Of a DNA stretch of 64,000 nt, positions 23,537 through 33,555 are shown in pieces (the stretch's first letter is position 1; every line of letters begins with the position of its first letter). This stretch comes from Chalciporus piperatus. Lineage: Eukaryota > Basidiomycota > Agaricomycetes > Boletales > Boletaceae. The stretch lies in contig JBBPTG010000109.1 of assembly GCA_038093975.1 (NCBI GenBank), positions 22,142-86,141 on the forward strand, given 5' to 3'. Made by a program: the position numbers and the translations under genes. The notes beneath the pieces were generated by a model. The model made no database searches. It saw only the letters and a program-made list of their open reading frames with translations, and was not told where the DNA came from.

Positions 23537-24683
23537 ATGCTACTCTTTAAATCTGATTCCAACTCTCAACGCAAATTCATCGATCTCATCTATCAACAGA
23601 CCAACAAGTATGCCAACTGGGACCCACCGTCTGAGGTAGAAGTGCGTCGTCGTTCTCGTCTCATCCACGCGGAGCATCAGGGCTTTAGCTTCGGAGTCGA
23701 TTAGGTTGGCTCATATGGCACCATGGATAGAACGTCCGGAGCTATACGAGTGGAAGGGAACATCTTCGCGGATGAATTCAAACGACACCTACCAGAAGGA
23801 TTCGATCTTTCACACTATCCCATCAAAGTCTGTCCAGACGAGAATGAATATATGACCTGGTCCAGAAATGTGCACAAAGTGACGTTCAATCCAGGCGTTG
23901 AAGTGTAAGTCATCTCGTTAACCTGTGCTGTGAAGCATGATACTCATGACGAGTATCATGCACACCTCTAGTCAGTCTAATTTCGCATCAGCAGCGTTCA
24001 AAGGGACATGGGAAACGAGACGTGGTCGTGGGGCTATGCTGTTGATATACAGGCCACGTATCAAGGAGCTCCCGCCTGGTGAACTGGTATCGAAGCTTGC
24101 AACAATTCCACTACTCAAAGACAAGGTTCTGGTCACGAGGGTGTATTATTGTCCTGCTTACGCGCTATGTCTCTCTAGCAACAGTGCGTCCGAGTCTCTA
24201 CGCTTCCGCATGTTCAACTTACTAATACTAGAGCGACAACTCAGGCGGTGAAACCATATCCATCGCTTTGCAAGGCTCGGCGCCGGTTGCCGGGGTGTCT
24301 GCAGGTGGTGGTGTGATGATGAAGTGGTGGAGTGATACCCAAGCTGGACTTCTTCGGAGTGGCTGTCATGACGAGTTTTGCTTCACGCCGTTGTATGATC
24401 TCGCGAAGCTTGCAGAGAACCAACCGAAGCGTCGCGCTCAGAATTCACCGGCACCAGGCGCTCACGACTTGTACCCGTGAGTGCAATGTTCAAGTTGTTC
24501 GTTCGGGCGTCGTACAGCTTACTGACGTTCATGAACGTGGTAGATGGATTTCTGCTGGGCTACCATGGGATGCGCTTGACGAGGATGGCGAAGAGATCGA
24601 GTACTCTGTGAGTCCAACTGCGTTCACTCAAGGATAGTTTCAGCTGACCCTATTGTGTCCGACAGGACTCGAACGATGAATAG
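23537..24683 (+). CDS. Protein of unknown function, about 290 aa, agaricomycete-type
   Basis: Exons chain well: MLLFKSDSNSQRKFIDLIYQ and NKYANWDPPSEVE splice to VGSYGTMDRTSGAIRVEGNI. The chain runs on through HYPIKVCPDENEY, FKGTWETRRGRGAMLLIYRP, LVSKLATIPLLKDK and VYYCPAYALCLSSN to SGGETISIALQGSAPVAGV, GGVMMKWWSDTQAGLLRSG and FCFTPLYDLAKL. A spliced tail PWISAGLPWDALDEDGEEIE ends SDSNDE at 24683. There is no signal peptide or membrane segment. The Gly-rich amphipathic centre and acidic tail give no known family that I can name with confidence. The junction near 24180-24240 (SSN|NSGG) could not be resolved exactly. Intron positions and codon-level continuity make it a real gene. Confidence 0.7.
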
Positions 24684-26834
24684 TGGGATGCTGCGGCAGA
24701 GGTAAGATTGGTTTCCGATCAGAGGTGTATTGAATAATGTATGTAACAGGCATCCATGAATCGGAAGACATTCGCGCGCACGTCAAACAGAGTGACTCCA
24801 TCATCGACACCCCCGCAGCTCTTCAACTGTCTCGTTCAACACCAGTGATGTCTGGATATCTGTTCAACATGCTATCTTGGTCTCAATCGAGTCGATGTAG
24901 TGGCGAAAAGAGCGTCCGAAATATGTAAATTCAAAATAAAGCGAGGGTGATGAAAAGTGTACCGATGCGCAGGGTGGTGGTGACTGCTCTTAATCCCCCT
25001 CGACTCCTTGATTCAATTCTCACGTCCTGAGCTGGGTCGCTCTCTTTGCAAAATGTCTGGACTCCGAGGACTTGGCTAGTTGCGTTTTCTCGTCCACGGG
25101 CTTCGGACGATTACAGCGACTCGCTACTTGTATCATTTGATGATGATGTTCGCTGGTCAAACAGCATCGTCGGTGAAGGCGGGTAGAGCACATTGGGAAG
25201 GAATGGTAGCGTTGAATGTACATTCCAATCAAGACTCGACATGACCGCGAGATGCTCGACGTTTGCAAGCGAAATGTGAACTGAGCGCTATGGAGGATAC
25301 GTAATTGTGGGTACTTGACTCCTACTGGCCGCAAGTGTTGGTGAGCCCGATCGATCGTCATTCATCTTCGCAACGCCATGCCTCCCTGTCGTCGGGCTTT
25401 ATCTCGATGAAGCTGAAAGACGAGGAGCCATCGGATGTGCTGGAAGGCCTGCTACGGAAGTGGGAGGGGGCTACTCAACCTTTGGCCGATGCTCGGCTTC
25501 TTCGCGTCCTCAAATGGACAGCTTGGAAATCTGGGATTCCTTTCTCGAGGAGTAACTTGGCATCAGTGAGATAATGTTCGATTGGCGACGAAGAAGGAGC
25601 GAAAAGGTCAAGTGGAGGACACATCAAGGAGTTATGTGAGGCTGCGGATTGCCTGATCGACCCATCTCGGAAACGCGTAGGATATAGGCCAGTAGACGAA
25701 ACCGAGATTGCGCTGTGACTTGGTGCTGCAGTGGTTGGTGTCATGGACGACCGGCGAATCCGAGACGACTGGGAGGTCGGACAGTAGGCTACCGCAAGCT
25801 TACTGTTCGACTTCACAGTCGTTTCGCCTGGGTCTGACAGCAGTGGAGGATCTAGACCAGGCTACCTTACAGAACGAGTAGTGATTTTGTATTATGGTCC
25901 TTGTCGTTTCTCCGTCGCATCTGGCAAGAGGCACATTGATTCTCTGAGATTGTTATTGAAACCAGTCTGGCAATGAGCTTTGATTATGTAATACAATCTC
26001 TGTACTCGTCGTCTTTTGTACGCTCCATTGCTGTGAAGTAAAGTATCAGCGGCTCAGAACGGGAAACGACGCTACCAGACTTACGGTTATAATGTTGGAG
26101 CTTTTCAATCAGGTCGACGTGGGTCAAGGCCTGATTGCCATATCCTTTACCGTCAAATCTTGTGCGTCTATCTTTCCGCCCGCGAAAGCTCTCGGCCCTT
26201 CAGAACGTCTACATCCTCGACATGCGCATTGCCCATGGTCACACCAGAAATCTAAACCATCGACGAATCTCGACTCGCCTGCTGAGGAGCACATACAGAT
26301 CCCCCGAGCAGTCGATGAACAGCGGGACGAGCACAGCTGCACTCGTGGCGTGTGGCAACCAGGCGAGAGTTGGTTTCGCGTGGTAATTGAGCAAGCAAGT
26401 TGATGATGCATCTACGGCGCAAGTTTCATGGAGAGGTGTGGTAGTATTCGCAGGTCAACTCGACTGGTGCGTCTGTCGAGAACAGGATTACTACGCACTA
26501 CTTGGTCTCTGGCTTGACGTTTGGGAGGATATCCTCGAGCTGGTCAAGTATTGGTTGCGGGTGTGCGATTGAATACTGCATGAGGTTGAGTTGGGTGTCG
26601 GGTTGGCTTTGGGAAGAGTCTGGCGGCATCTGAGAGGGTCTTTGAGAATCACCGAGCACAGAGTGGATGCTGCTGTCACCACTCAGCCGAGGTTATTGCA
26701 GGAACCGGACCAACGTTCGAATCTCACGATTTTCAAGAACACAAGTCCACTTGGTACTTGCTTGGTACTAATCATATCCAACGCTGTTGCGGAACGAGTT
26801 TTTCCACTCTGCCACTGATTACTGAACTTCCAGG
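24684..26834. other. Poorly resolved 2.1-kb stretch, possibly a decayed minus-strand gene
   Basis: Minus-strand frames at 25816-25475 (Ser/Thr/Pro-rich, including PPLDLFAPSSSPIEHYLTDA) and 26411-26124 look partly coding but cannot be joined into a convincing gene. The segment at 26011-26127 is repeated downstream (separate entry). It includes the peptide [14 protein letters not shown] next to a GTAAGT donor on the minus strand. Function not recognised. Confidence 0.35.
26011..26127 (-). repeat. 117-bp duplicated segment, copy A
   Basis: This differs from 28949-29065 at only 6 of 117 positions, with no indels. On the minus strand it contains coding-like [14 protein letters not shown] followed by a GTAAGT donor, a 60-nt intron and CAATGGAGCGTAC, so it appears to be the 3' part of a spliced gene. 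Confidence 0.85.
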
Positions 26835-28484
26835 ATGGCAGGACTCACAGATCTTGCAGAAGATATCCACATTCGCATCGTATCCTTTCTCTCACCGCTG
26901 GATGTCATCCGTCTTCGACAGGTATGCGCGATTGAGATCGTCGATCATCGATGTGTTGATTACCGCTGATGCCCCGCTGGATCGACTATCTAGGTCTCTA
27001 AGACATTGTATTCAGTGACATCCCAGCCCGTGGTTTGGATCCGTGCATACCAAAATGCAGCACTTCCTCGACCTCCGGGACCGTACCTACGTGCCGGTGA
27101 CAAAGAGGGATTGGGGTTCCTCGAGCGTACATTGGTCCAATCTACAAAGCTGGAACCTTGGTCTTCTCGCAACTTCCATCCGGATGCTGTTCGCACATCC
27201 CCCAAAGTTGGTGGCAAACATTTCATGATGTGGCGTTTCCTGCAATCAGGATCATGGTTTATCACAACCATCAAGACATCCGTAGTCTACCGCAACCTCA
27301 ACTCTGACAACCCGCAAACTCAGGTCTTGTTTCGTTCGGACGACTCTAGCGTAGAGATCAACATCTATGGGTGTGCTAACACGGTCACTCTCGCGGGTCA
27401 TCCCATCACATACGTGCTTCTCCGGCCCATGGAACGCGCATGTCCACCGTAAGTTTCAATTGTATCGAACCAGTGGCTGATAACATGAAACGTGATAGGA
27501 CCTTGTTGAAGATCGGTGGCCACTTTCGTTCATCACTATCGCTAGAGGCTGTCATTCCCCTTTCATTTCCAAGGTGCCATGAAGTCTGCCTTATAACTGC
27601 CGGTCCACGATACGTCTGCATGAATACTAGTTCCAGTTCCGGTGCCCGAGAGAACGCCTGGGCATTAACATTCGCCCTACTCGACGTGACAACGGAGAAG
27701 ATATACCATCCTCCACCATTCATGTCTACCGTGGTAAGTTTCCTATGTCATCATCCGTCTGGGTATAATGAACTGGAACCATTGAAAGGCACCGGAAATA
27801 CTTGAGCGTGTGACGTGTAACAGGGATTTCCCGCGCATCGCGGGTTTCCTCTTGACAAACACGCATATTCTTGCCACCTTCAACTCCAAGGATCCGGACC
27901 ACTGGCACCACATACAGGCATTCCGCCTTCCTTCCGAAGTCGAGTCCGGTGCTACTGCCGACAGCGACGGCATGTTACGGATGACACACGAAGGTATATG
28001 CAAGATCTTTGGACAACCTGGGTGGGTTCTCCGTGCGAATACGGTCACCAATGTTGGAGGGGTAGAGACGACAGAGATACGAGTCATGACTCGTCATCGC
28101 CAGGGCTACCCGGATAGGACGGGCTCTGAACCCTATGAAGAAATCTACTACGCCATAGACCTCACTCTATGTCCTTCAAGTTCGCCTGGAATTGGAACGA
28201 TCACACTCTCACAATGTATTCCTGTGATCTCTTTGAAGGATGAACAGGCGAAACTCTTCGAGGTAGCAAGTTCGCAGGATGGGTTCGGACGCGGCATGTG
28301 CTGCATCGGGTCTAACATTCAAACGTTTTCTGTGGACGCGAGCGGACCAGTTTGTCGAGTTGATTTTGGGCCAATGTCCAACGTTAGATACGTGCGGCCC
28401 TGGGAGATGCAGTTTGATGCATGGAGTGGCAGGGTTTGCCGTATGGATCGGAGAAGTGGCTTTAAGGTTTATAAATTTGTATGA
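26835..28484 (+). CDS. F-box protein
   Basis: The first exon MAGLTDLAEDIHIRIVSFLS continues PLDVIRLRQ and is spliced to VSKTLYSVTSQPVVWIRAYQ. Together these make a standard F-box (LxxDIhxxIxSFLsPxDvirlrqvsKtlyxxxs.pxvW). The remainder (exons to 28484) contains FRSDDSSVEINIYGCANTVT, RDFPRIAGFLLTNTHILATF and a terminal MQFDAWSGRVCRMDRRSGFK, with the beta-rich character seen in many fungal F-box proteins of about 470 residues. F-box proteins bring substrates to SCF (Skp1-Cullin) ubiquitin ligases. The target is unknown. The start is the first ATG before the F-box. Confidence 0.82.
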
Positions 28485-28933
28485 TTTTGCTTGTATTTTG
28501 TAATTACGGGCGGGGGGAGGAGTGGTACCTGTGAGGTGATCTGGCGAGGATATACATACTAGTTGGCCGAATGTCGTCCTCGTCAAGTCCTCGTTACAAG
28601 CATGGTATTTTAAGTCCTCAGTGTGTATGACATCATCGTCCTATGTAGGCCGGGATGCACCTGCAATGAATATCTGCGCGGATGGCTGTAGTTCTAACTT
28701 GTGAATTATAATCCTACAAGTGATCATGATGCTCATCTCCTTCACCGCCACCGTATCCTGCTGATCGCCATGTTACGAAATGAGCTGTTCGAGAAACAAG
28801 AACGTGCGTTTGTGCAACGTTTTTTTGTCGTACTTGGACGAGGGCTTTCCATGTGTTTTTGAATGTGGTCAGAATTACAACGTTGACTCAATGTAAGTGC
28901 ATACGGATGTGTACGAGTCTATACAGCAAATAA
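28485..28933. other. Intergenic spacer after the F-box gene
   Basis: About 450 bp AT-rich sequence with no supported gene. Confidence 0.4.
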
Positions 28934-29176
<243 letters not shown>

Positions 29177-29546
29177 TTACCCTTCGTTCGTATCATTTGC
29201 AAGCAATTCGAGGTATGCATTCCATTTGTCACCGATTACTTTTCCGCAGGTAAAACATCTGACTGGGATGATCTACAAGGATATCCATCAGCCTGGACAT
29301 GGATTCAGTTTGATATGCATACCATGATGGACGTTAGCGTACGGGCGAAAACTCAGCGGGGTGTTAATAACTGGTTAAAAAAACACACGTCCAGGAGGGT
29401 TATTAACAGGCCAGTTAATAACACAGGTCACGTGATTTATTTGTATCACGTGACCCCATTAGATCGCTGTTTTTTCCAATTTTTTTTCCATTCATTCAAA
29501 TTTCAACAGGAGCTGCGGCAATCGAATGTTCTCTTACAATGACTAT

Positions 29547-29903
29547 CTACCAATCCCAAGCACTATCTGGATCGTTCGCCTCGTCAGCATCACTGCTATG
29601 TTTTTCGTCTGTCTCTTTTCCGCAGTCCGAAGCCCTACCATCCGCGAGGACCTGAGTCACCACCGCCGGTCTCAAGTCAACATCGCACTCCATGTCAAAG
29701 CAGGACTCCCGCTCCTGATCCTGGACATTGTCCGTCTCGTCAAGCCATGTCTCCGTGTCCCCTTCTTCAAACTCCTCTGTTCCATCCGCGTCTTCAGCCA
29801 CCAAGTAACTGCCATCAGTTTTGTGACTGATTGTTGGCTCAGACTCGGAGGACCCTTTGTTCGATCTTGGGTTCAGAAGTGAATCAAGGTCGTAGAATGA
29901 CAT
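29547..29903 (-). CDS. Acidic ORF inside the TIR element, unknown function
   Basis: A 118-residue open frame starting MSFYDLDSLLNPRSNKG, with about one third Asp/Glu and ending DPDSAWDW. A transposase N-terminal exon or an accessory protein is possible. It has no recognised domain and may be non-functional. Confidence 0.35.
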   Translation of the reverse strand: MSFYDLDSLLNPRSNKGSSESEPTISHKTDGSYLVAEDADGTEEFEEGDTETWLDETDNVQDQERESCFDMECDVDLRPAVVTQVLADGRASDCGKETDEKHSSDADEANDPDSAWDW

Positions 29904-30307
29904 GGTTGGATGTTCTCGTGTACCAGTATGGTGCTATTGTACAGATGAATTAATGAAATGAATTGACAATATTGCTACTCACTTCGGGATTGTACATGTG
30001 CCCGATTTGAAAATTTTCATGGCTCAGGAAAGCGGCCAAGTGGCGCGGAGCAGTCAGACCAAACTCGGGCTATATTCTGGGCAGGATTTGCGGGACAATG
30101 GGAGCACATTGCAGCGAGTTAACGACGAACGAAGCCGCGATCGCTGGCAAGGACCTGCTCCAGCGGGTGGGACTATGTCACGTGACAGTTAATAACACCC
30201 TGATTGAACCCCCCGACCAGGCCCATGTTACACTGCCAAATCTTGTAAGGGTTCCACTGAGGCTTAGCGTGAATTAGGTTCGCGAAGGGGCAAGGCAGGG
30301 TTCGGTA

Positions 30308-31286
30308 AGGAAATTCCGGCATATGTACTGCCATCCGTAACAAATAGATACAATTTGCCTCGGACCGCCGGTAGAGCTGTTGCTGGGTTCTGAGGTCGGA
30401 CTGAGGTCAGGCTGAGCATGGCATCTGTATGGTAAATCTATCTATGTCAAGCACTAGTGCCAATACCTTGATGAGCAATAAGCTCAAAATAATGTTATTA
30501 TGATGTAGCTAAGTACACTCGGATCTGATATACCAATGAGAAACAGGAATTCGTCCGTGCCATGCTGTTCCGCTCACGGGCTCTCCTGCGGGCTCTCGCA
30601 TTCACGTCGCGCCATGGGCCACGTACATCGTCGGACCAGGGTCGTTTTGCTGCGTGTTTGGGTCTGGGCCCATTTGTGGTGCCCATTGGCCTGTTTCAAT
30701 GTATACAAGTTAGTAGAGCCTGAGGTGTGGGGTAGATTTGTTCACCTACTAGCTTAGCACTATGTTGTGGCGAGAAAATGAGTGCAGCGAGAGACTCAAA
30801 GTTGATGTCGACGTTGAAGCTGAAGTTGAACTGTTGACAGCGCACAAGTCACATGACACGCGCAACTCAAAAATTTCGACAAGTCCAAAATTCTTCAAAT
30901 CATTAGGAAACAAAGGCTACATTTTTTGGATTGCCTTCATCACTTTGCTCGAGAATTCCTCAATTGATACATGATAGTTATTATAATGTATCATCATTTG
31001 TATTACTTCGCATCTGATACCTGAAAGACAAAGGTCACCCATGTGTTTCTCCCAATGTTGGGCAAGCCTCGGCACTATGTCGTGCAAACGTAGTTACCAA
31101 ACCTTTGTACCACAGTGCTCTGTGGTTTGTTGGTGGCTTTGGTAACCTCAGGTGAACCTCAGGCGGATAACGGATACTGTACGTACACATGTTGACGATC
31201 GACAGCCGTTCACACAAATGTGCCCCCTGTGCTCTGTAGGGACTTGTTTGGCACTGTGTGGGGGAACTCTCAGGAAATTCCGGCAT
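30308..31286. repeat. Short direct repeat AGGAAATTCCGGCATAT inside the TIR element
   Basis: The 17-bp string occurs near 30308 and again near 31271 in the same orientation. This may mark a nested insertion or the ends of an internal duplicated segment. The sequence between shows no coding region. Confidence 0.4.
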
Positions 31287-31413
31287 ATACCCGGTGAATG
31301 CCTTGAACATTTGGGCGTGTAATAACTGTTAATAACAAGTTATTAACCTGCTAAAAACAATCATGTTATTAACAAAACAGTTTTCGCCCGTACCCTAATG
31401 GAGGGATAACCGC

Positions 31414-31446
31414 TGGTGGAATAACACAGAATGACTAATCCGTGTT
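31414..31446 (+). repeat. Left terminal inverted repeat of the KDZ-type element
   Basis: Contains GAATGACTAATCCGTGT, the exact reverse complement of sequence near 37172-37189, with partial extension outward through AATAACA and GGT. Confidence 0.75.
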
Positions 31447-31614
31447 TCCCACAGATTGAATGATCCGTGTATAACAAGGATTACCCAATTGGGTTACCGA
31501 CGGCTTTCCATTTCCGTCCTAACACGCTCATGTTAAGTACAGCCACGCAACTTCACTTTCTCTTACTTCCACCATCTGGCTCGACGCTATCTTGCCGCCG
31601 GTCGTCGAGAGCGT

Positions 31615-31812
31615 CGACCGGCGTGCTCTTCTCGTGTCCTCTTCGCTACGCATCCTCCGCACCTTTGACCGGCGTTCTCTTCTCGGGTTCCTCTTCGCTA
31701 CACATTCGGACCTTCGACCGGTGTTCTCTTCTCGTTCCTCTTCGCTACCCATCCTCCACACTTTCGACCGGCGTTCTCTTCTCAGTGTTCCTCTTCACTA
31801 CCAATTCTCCCC
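31615..31812 (+). repeat. Four tandem units of about 50 bp in the KDZ element
   Basis: Units starting with GACCGGCGTTCTCTTCTCG begin near 31615, 31667, 31715 and 31765 and contain CTCTTCGCTAC.CATCC. They sit directly before the first plus-strand ATG at 31823, in the position of a promoter or 5' leader. Confidence 0.75.
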
Positions 31813-31822
31813 ACCCTCCAGC

Positions 31823-32477
31823 ATGCCAGGTAAGTATCTATGTTTCGTTTTGACTTCGAAATCTGACACCTTGGGAAGGAAGACACTGCAGGTCGTGCTT
31901 CTTGCCGGATGGCTCTCGCGTCCCTATGAAGGGTCATAAATGCCCCATGCGAACATTCAGTAGTGGGAGGGCGCACACTGGCCGCTCGGGCGCGGTCGAT
32001 CGAGTTCGATCACATTCACCGTCGGAACATCCGTCGAAACGTCAAGTATGTCTTTCCTGTCTTCCTTACTGTAGTTTCATATCTAACTTCCGAATGTAGA
32101 AGACCACTACGTCTCCACCACTGGTAGATGGGCCTGTATGGCCCTTTCGTGGTGAAGGGCTCATCGCCCTCGGTGAATTGAGTCAACAACCTTGCGTTGA
32201 CCCGGCCGCTCCGTACCCTTCAACCCTCCACCCACAGATCAACCACTCGCTTTCCCTCCCCCATCCCATCGGCCCCTTGCTGCTACCTTTGCCGGGTGGT
32301 GCTGGACAGCCATTCCCCTTCGACGATGGCTTCTTTGCCTTCAACTTTCAAGATTTTCTTCGTACATGCCCAGGCCTGGTTCCTGAGCCTGATCAGACCC
32401 TTCCAGCGCATGAAGTGCAGATCCTCCCAATGCAGTTGCCGATGGATTCGAGCGGTCGCCGAGCATGTCCCTTATGA
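31823..32477 (+). CDS. KDZ-element accessory ORF 1, proline-rich, unknown
   Basis: ATGCCAG is followed at once by a GTAAGTAT donor. Downstream exons include SHSPSEHPSKRQ, then TTTSPPLVDGPVWPFRGEGL, a Pro/Leu-rich stretch (HPIGPLLLPLPGGAGQPFPF) and FQDFLRTCPGLVPEPDQTLP, with a stop near 32477. The first splice junctions could not be fixed. It may instead be the 5' part of the coiled-coil gene that follows. Confidence 0.4.
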
Positions 32478-33442
32478 TACCTGATCATGCCCTTCCACAT
32501 CCCACTTCATCATCTGACGCCTTGCTAGCCAGATCGCAACCTCCTCCCACTTTACTCCCTACTTCGCAGTTGTTCGAGTCTACGAATGTCCCACAGCCAC
32601 CGGCGCTAGTTCCTGTGCCGGTAGCTGTCAGTGAGCCATCTATGTCACCACTCTCTGGGCCTGCTTCGGAGGGTGAAGTGTTTGTTCAAGCAATCCTGCA
32701 GGCTGCGTGTGTTGCCAATGGTGGTCGTGCTCAGATGGCTGATGGTAATATATTCCGAGGACCACAAGCGGGGATGGATATCAATAAAGATGCTGATGTA
32801 GATGCGGAAGGTGACGAACTTGAATGGGAAGATGTGCATGACCCGACTGTCATTTGTGGTAAGTCGTTGTGTTGTGTGTTGCTGACATACATCTTTACCG
32901 CCTACGACAGAGTATGAAACAAATGATCTTCGAAGAACGAAGAAGCACAGTGAACGGGTACAACGAATCATGAAATCAGTAAGTAACTCCCGTCATGATG
33001 TATCAATGCTGATTTGCAACGAAGGCAAAAAAGCTAAACATGATTTCGGAGCCATATATCCTCATATACATTTCGCGGTCAGCTTTGACATTACTATGTG
33101 TATTGTCTCGTTAACCAAGCTCATTGTAGACCTGAATCTGTCCTCGCACGAAACGGAAAAGCTCGATGCTACATATCACCGGCTCTATTGAAAATTCTCG
33201 ACAAGGATGTGTCGATGTTGCAAAGCCTGCATGACAAGGTGAAGGAGCATACAAAGGGGCAGATTATCCATGAGAAAGATGTCATTGCATTGAATCGTAA
33301 AGTGTCGCGGGCTAATGATGCAATACAGCATGCCGAACAACAGTTAGAACAGAGTAACAAAGACTTGGAGATAGAGAGACAGCGGTGCAGTGCTCTCGAA
33401 GCTCAGATGCGCCTATTAATGATGCCGGCCATGATGGCCTGA
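32465..33442 (+). CDS. KDZ-element accessory ORF 2, coiled-coil protein
   Basis: Exons read MIPDHALPHPTSSSDALLAR, a Pro-rich region, FVQAILQAACVANGG, an acidic DINKDADVDAEGDELEWEDV, a basic ETNDLRRTKKHSERVQRIMK, then CRPESVLARNGKARCY and a C-terminal coiled coil (DKDVSMLQSLHDKVKEHTKG to QQLEQSNKDLEIERQRCSAL). It is transcribed convergently to the transposase inside the same TIRs. KDZ-type elements often carry a second ORF of unknown role. Confidence 0.5.
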
Positions 33443-33555
33443 GTACATTCATTTCAGAACACTATTGTCGACTTACGATCTCACACTAATGCCATTGATA
33501 AATACAGATGACCTTCTACGTAGTCCTAATACCTAGTTCCTAGATACCTACATTC

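Larger units (their letters stand above)
29333..31397. mobile_element. 2.06-kb TIR element with GTTATTAAC subterminal repeats
   Basis: Left GTACGGGCGAAAACT (29339-29353) is mirrored by AGTTTTCGCCCGTAC (31379-31393). The match extends outward to TTAG/CTAA with one mismatch, so the true ends are near 29333 and 31397. A TA target duplication (mariner-like) and a 6-bp duplication TGGA(C/G)G are both compatible with the flanks. Just inside both ends GTTATTAAC/GTTAATAAC motifs recur several times. No transposase is recognisable; the only notable frame is an acidic ORF at 29547-29903. Confidence 0.75.
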
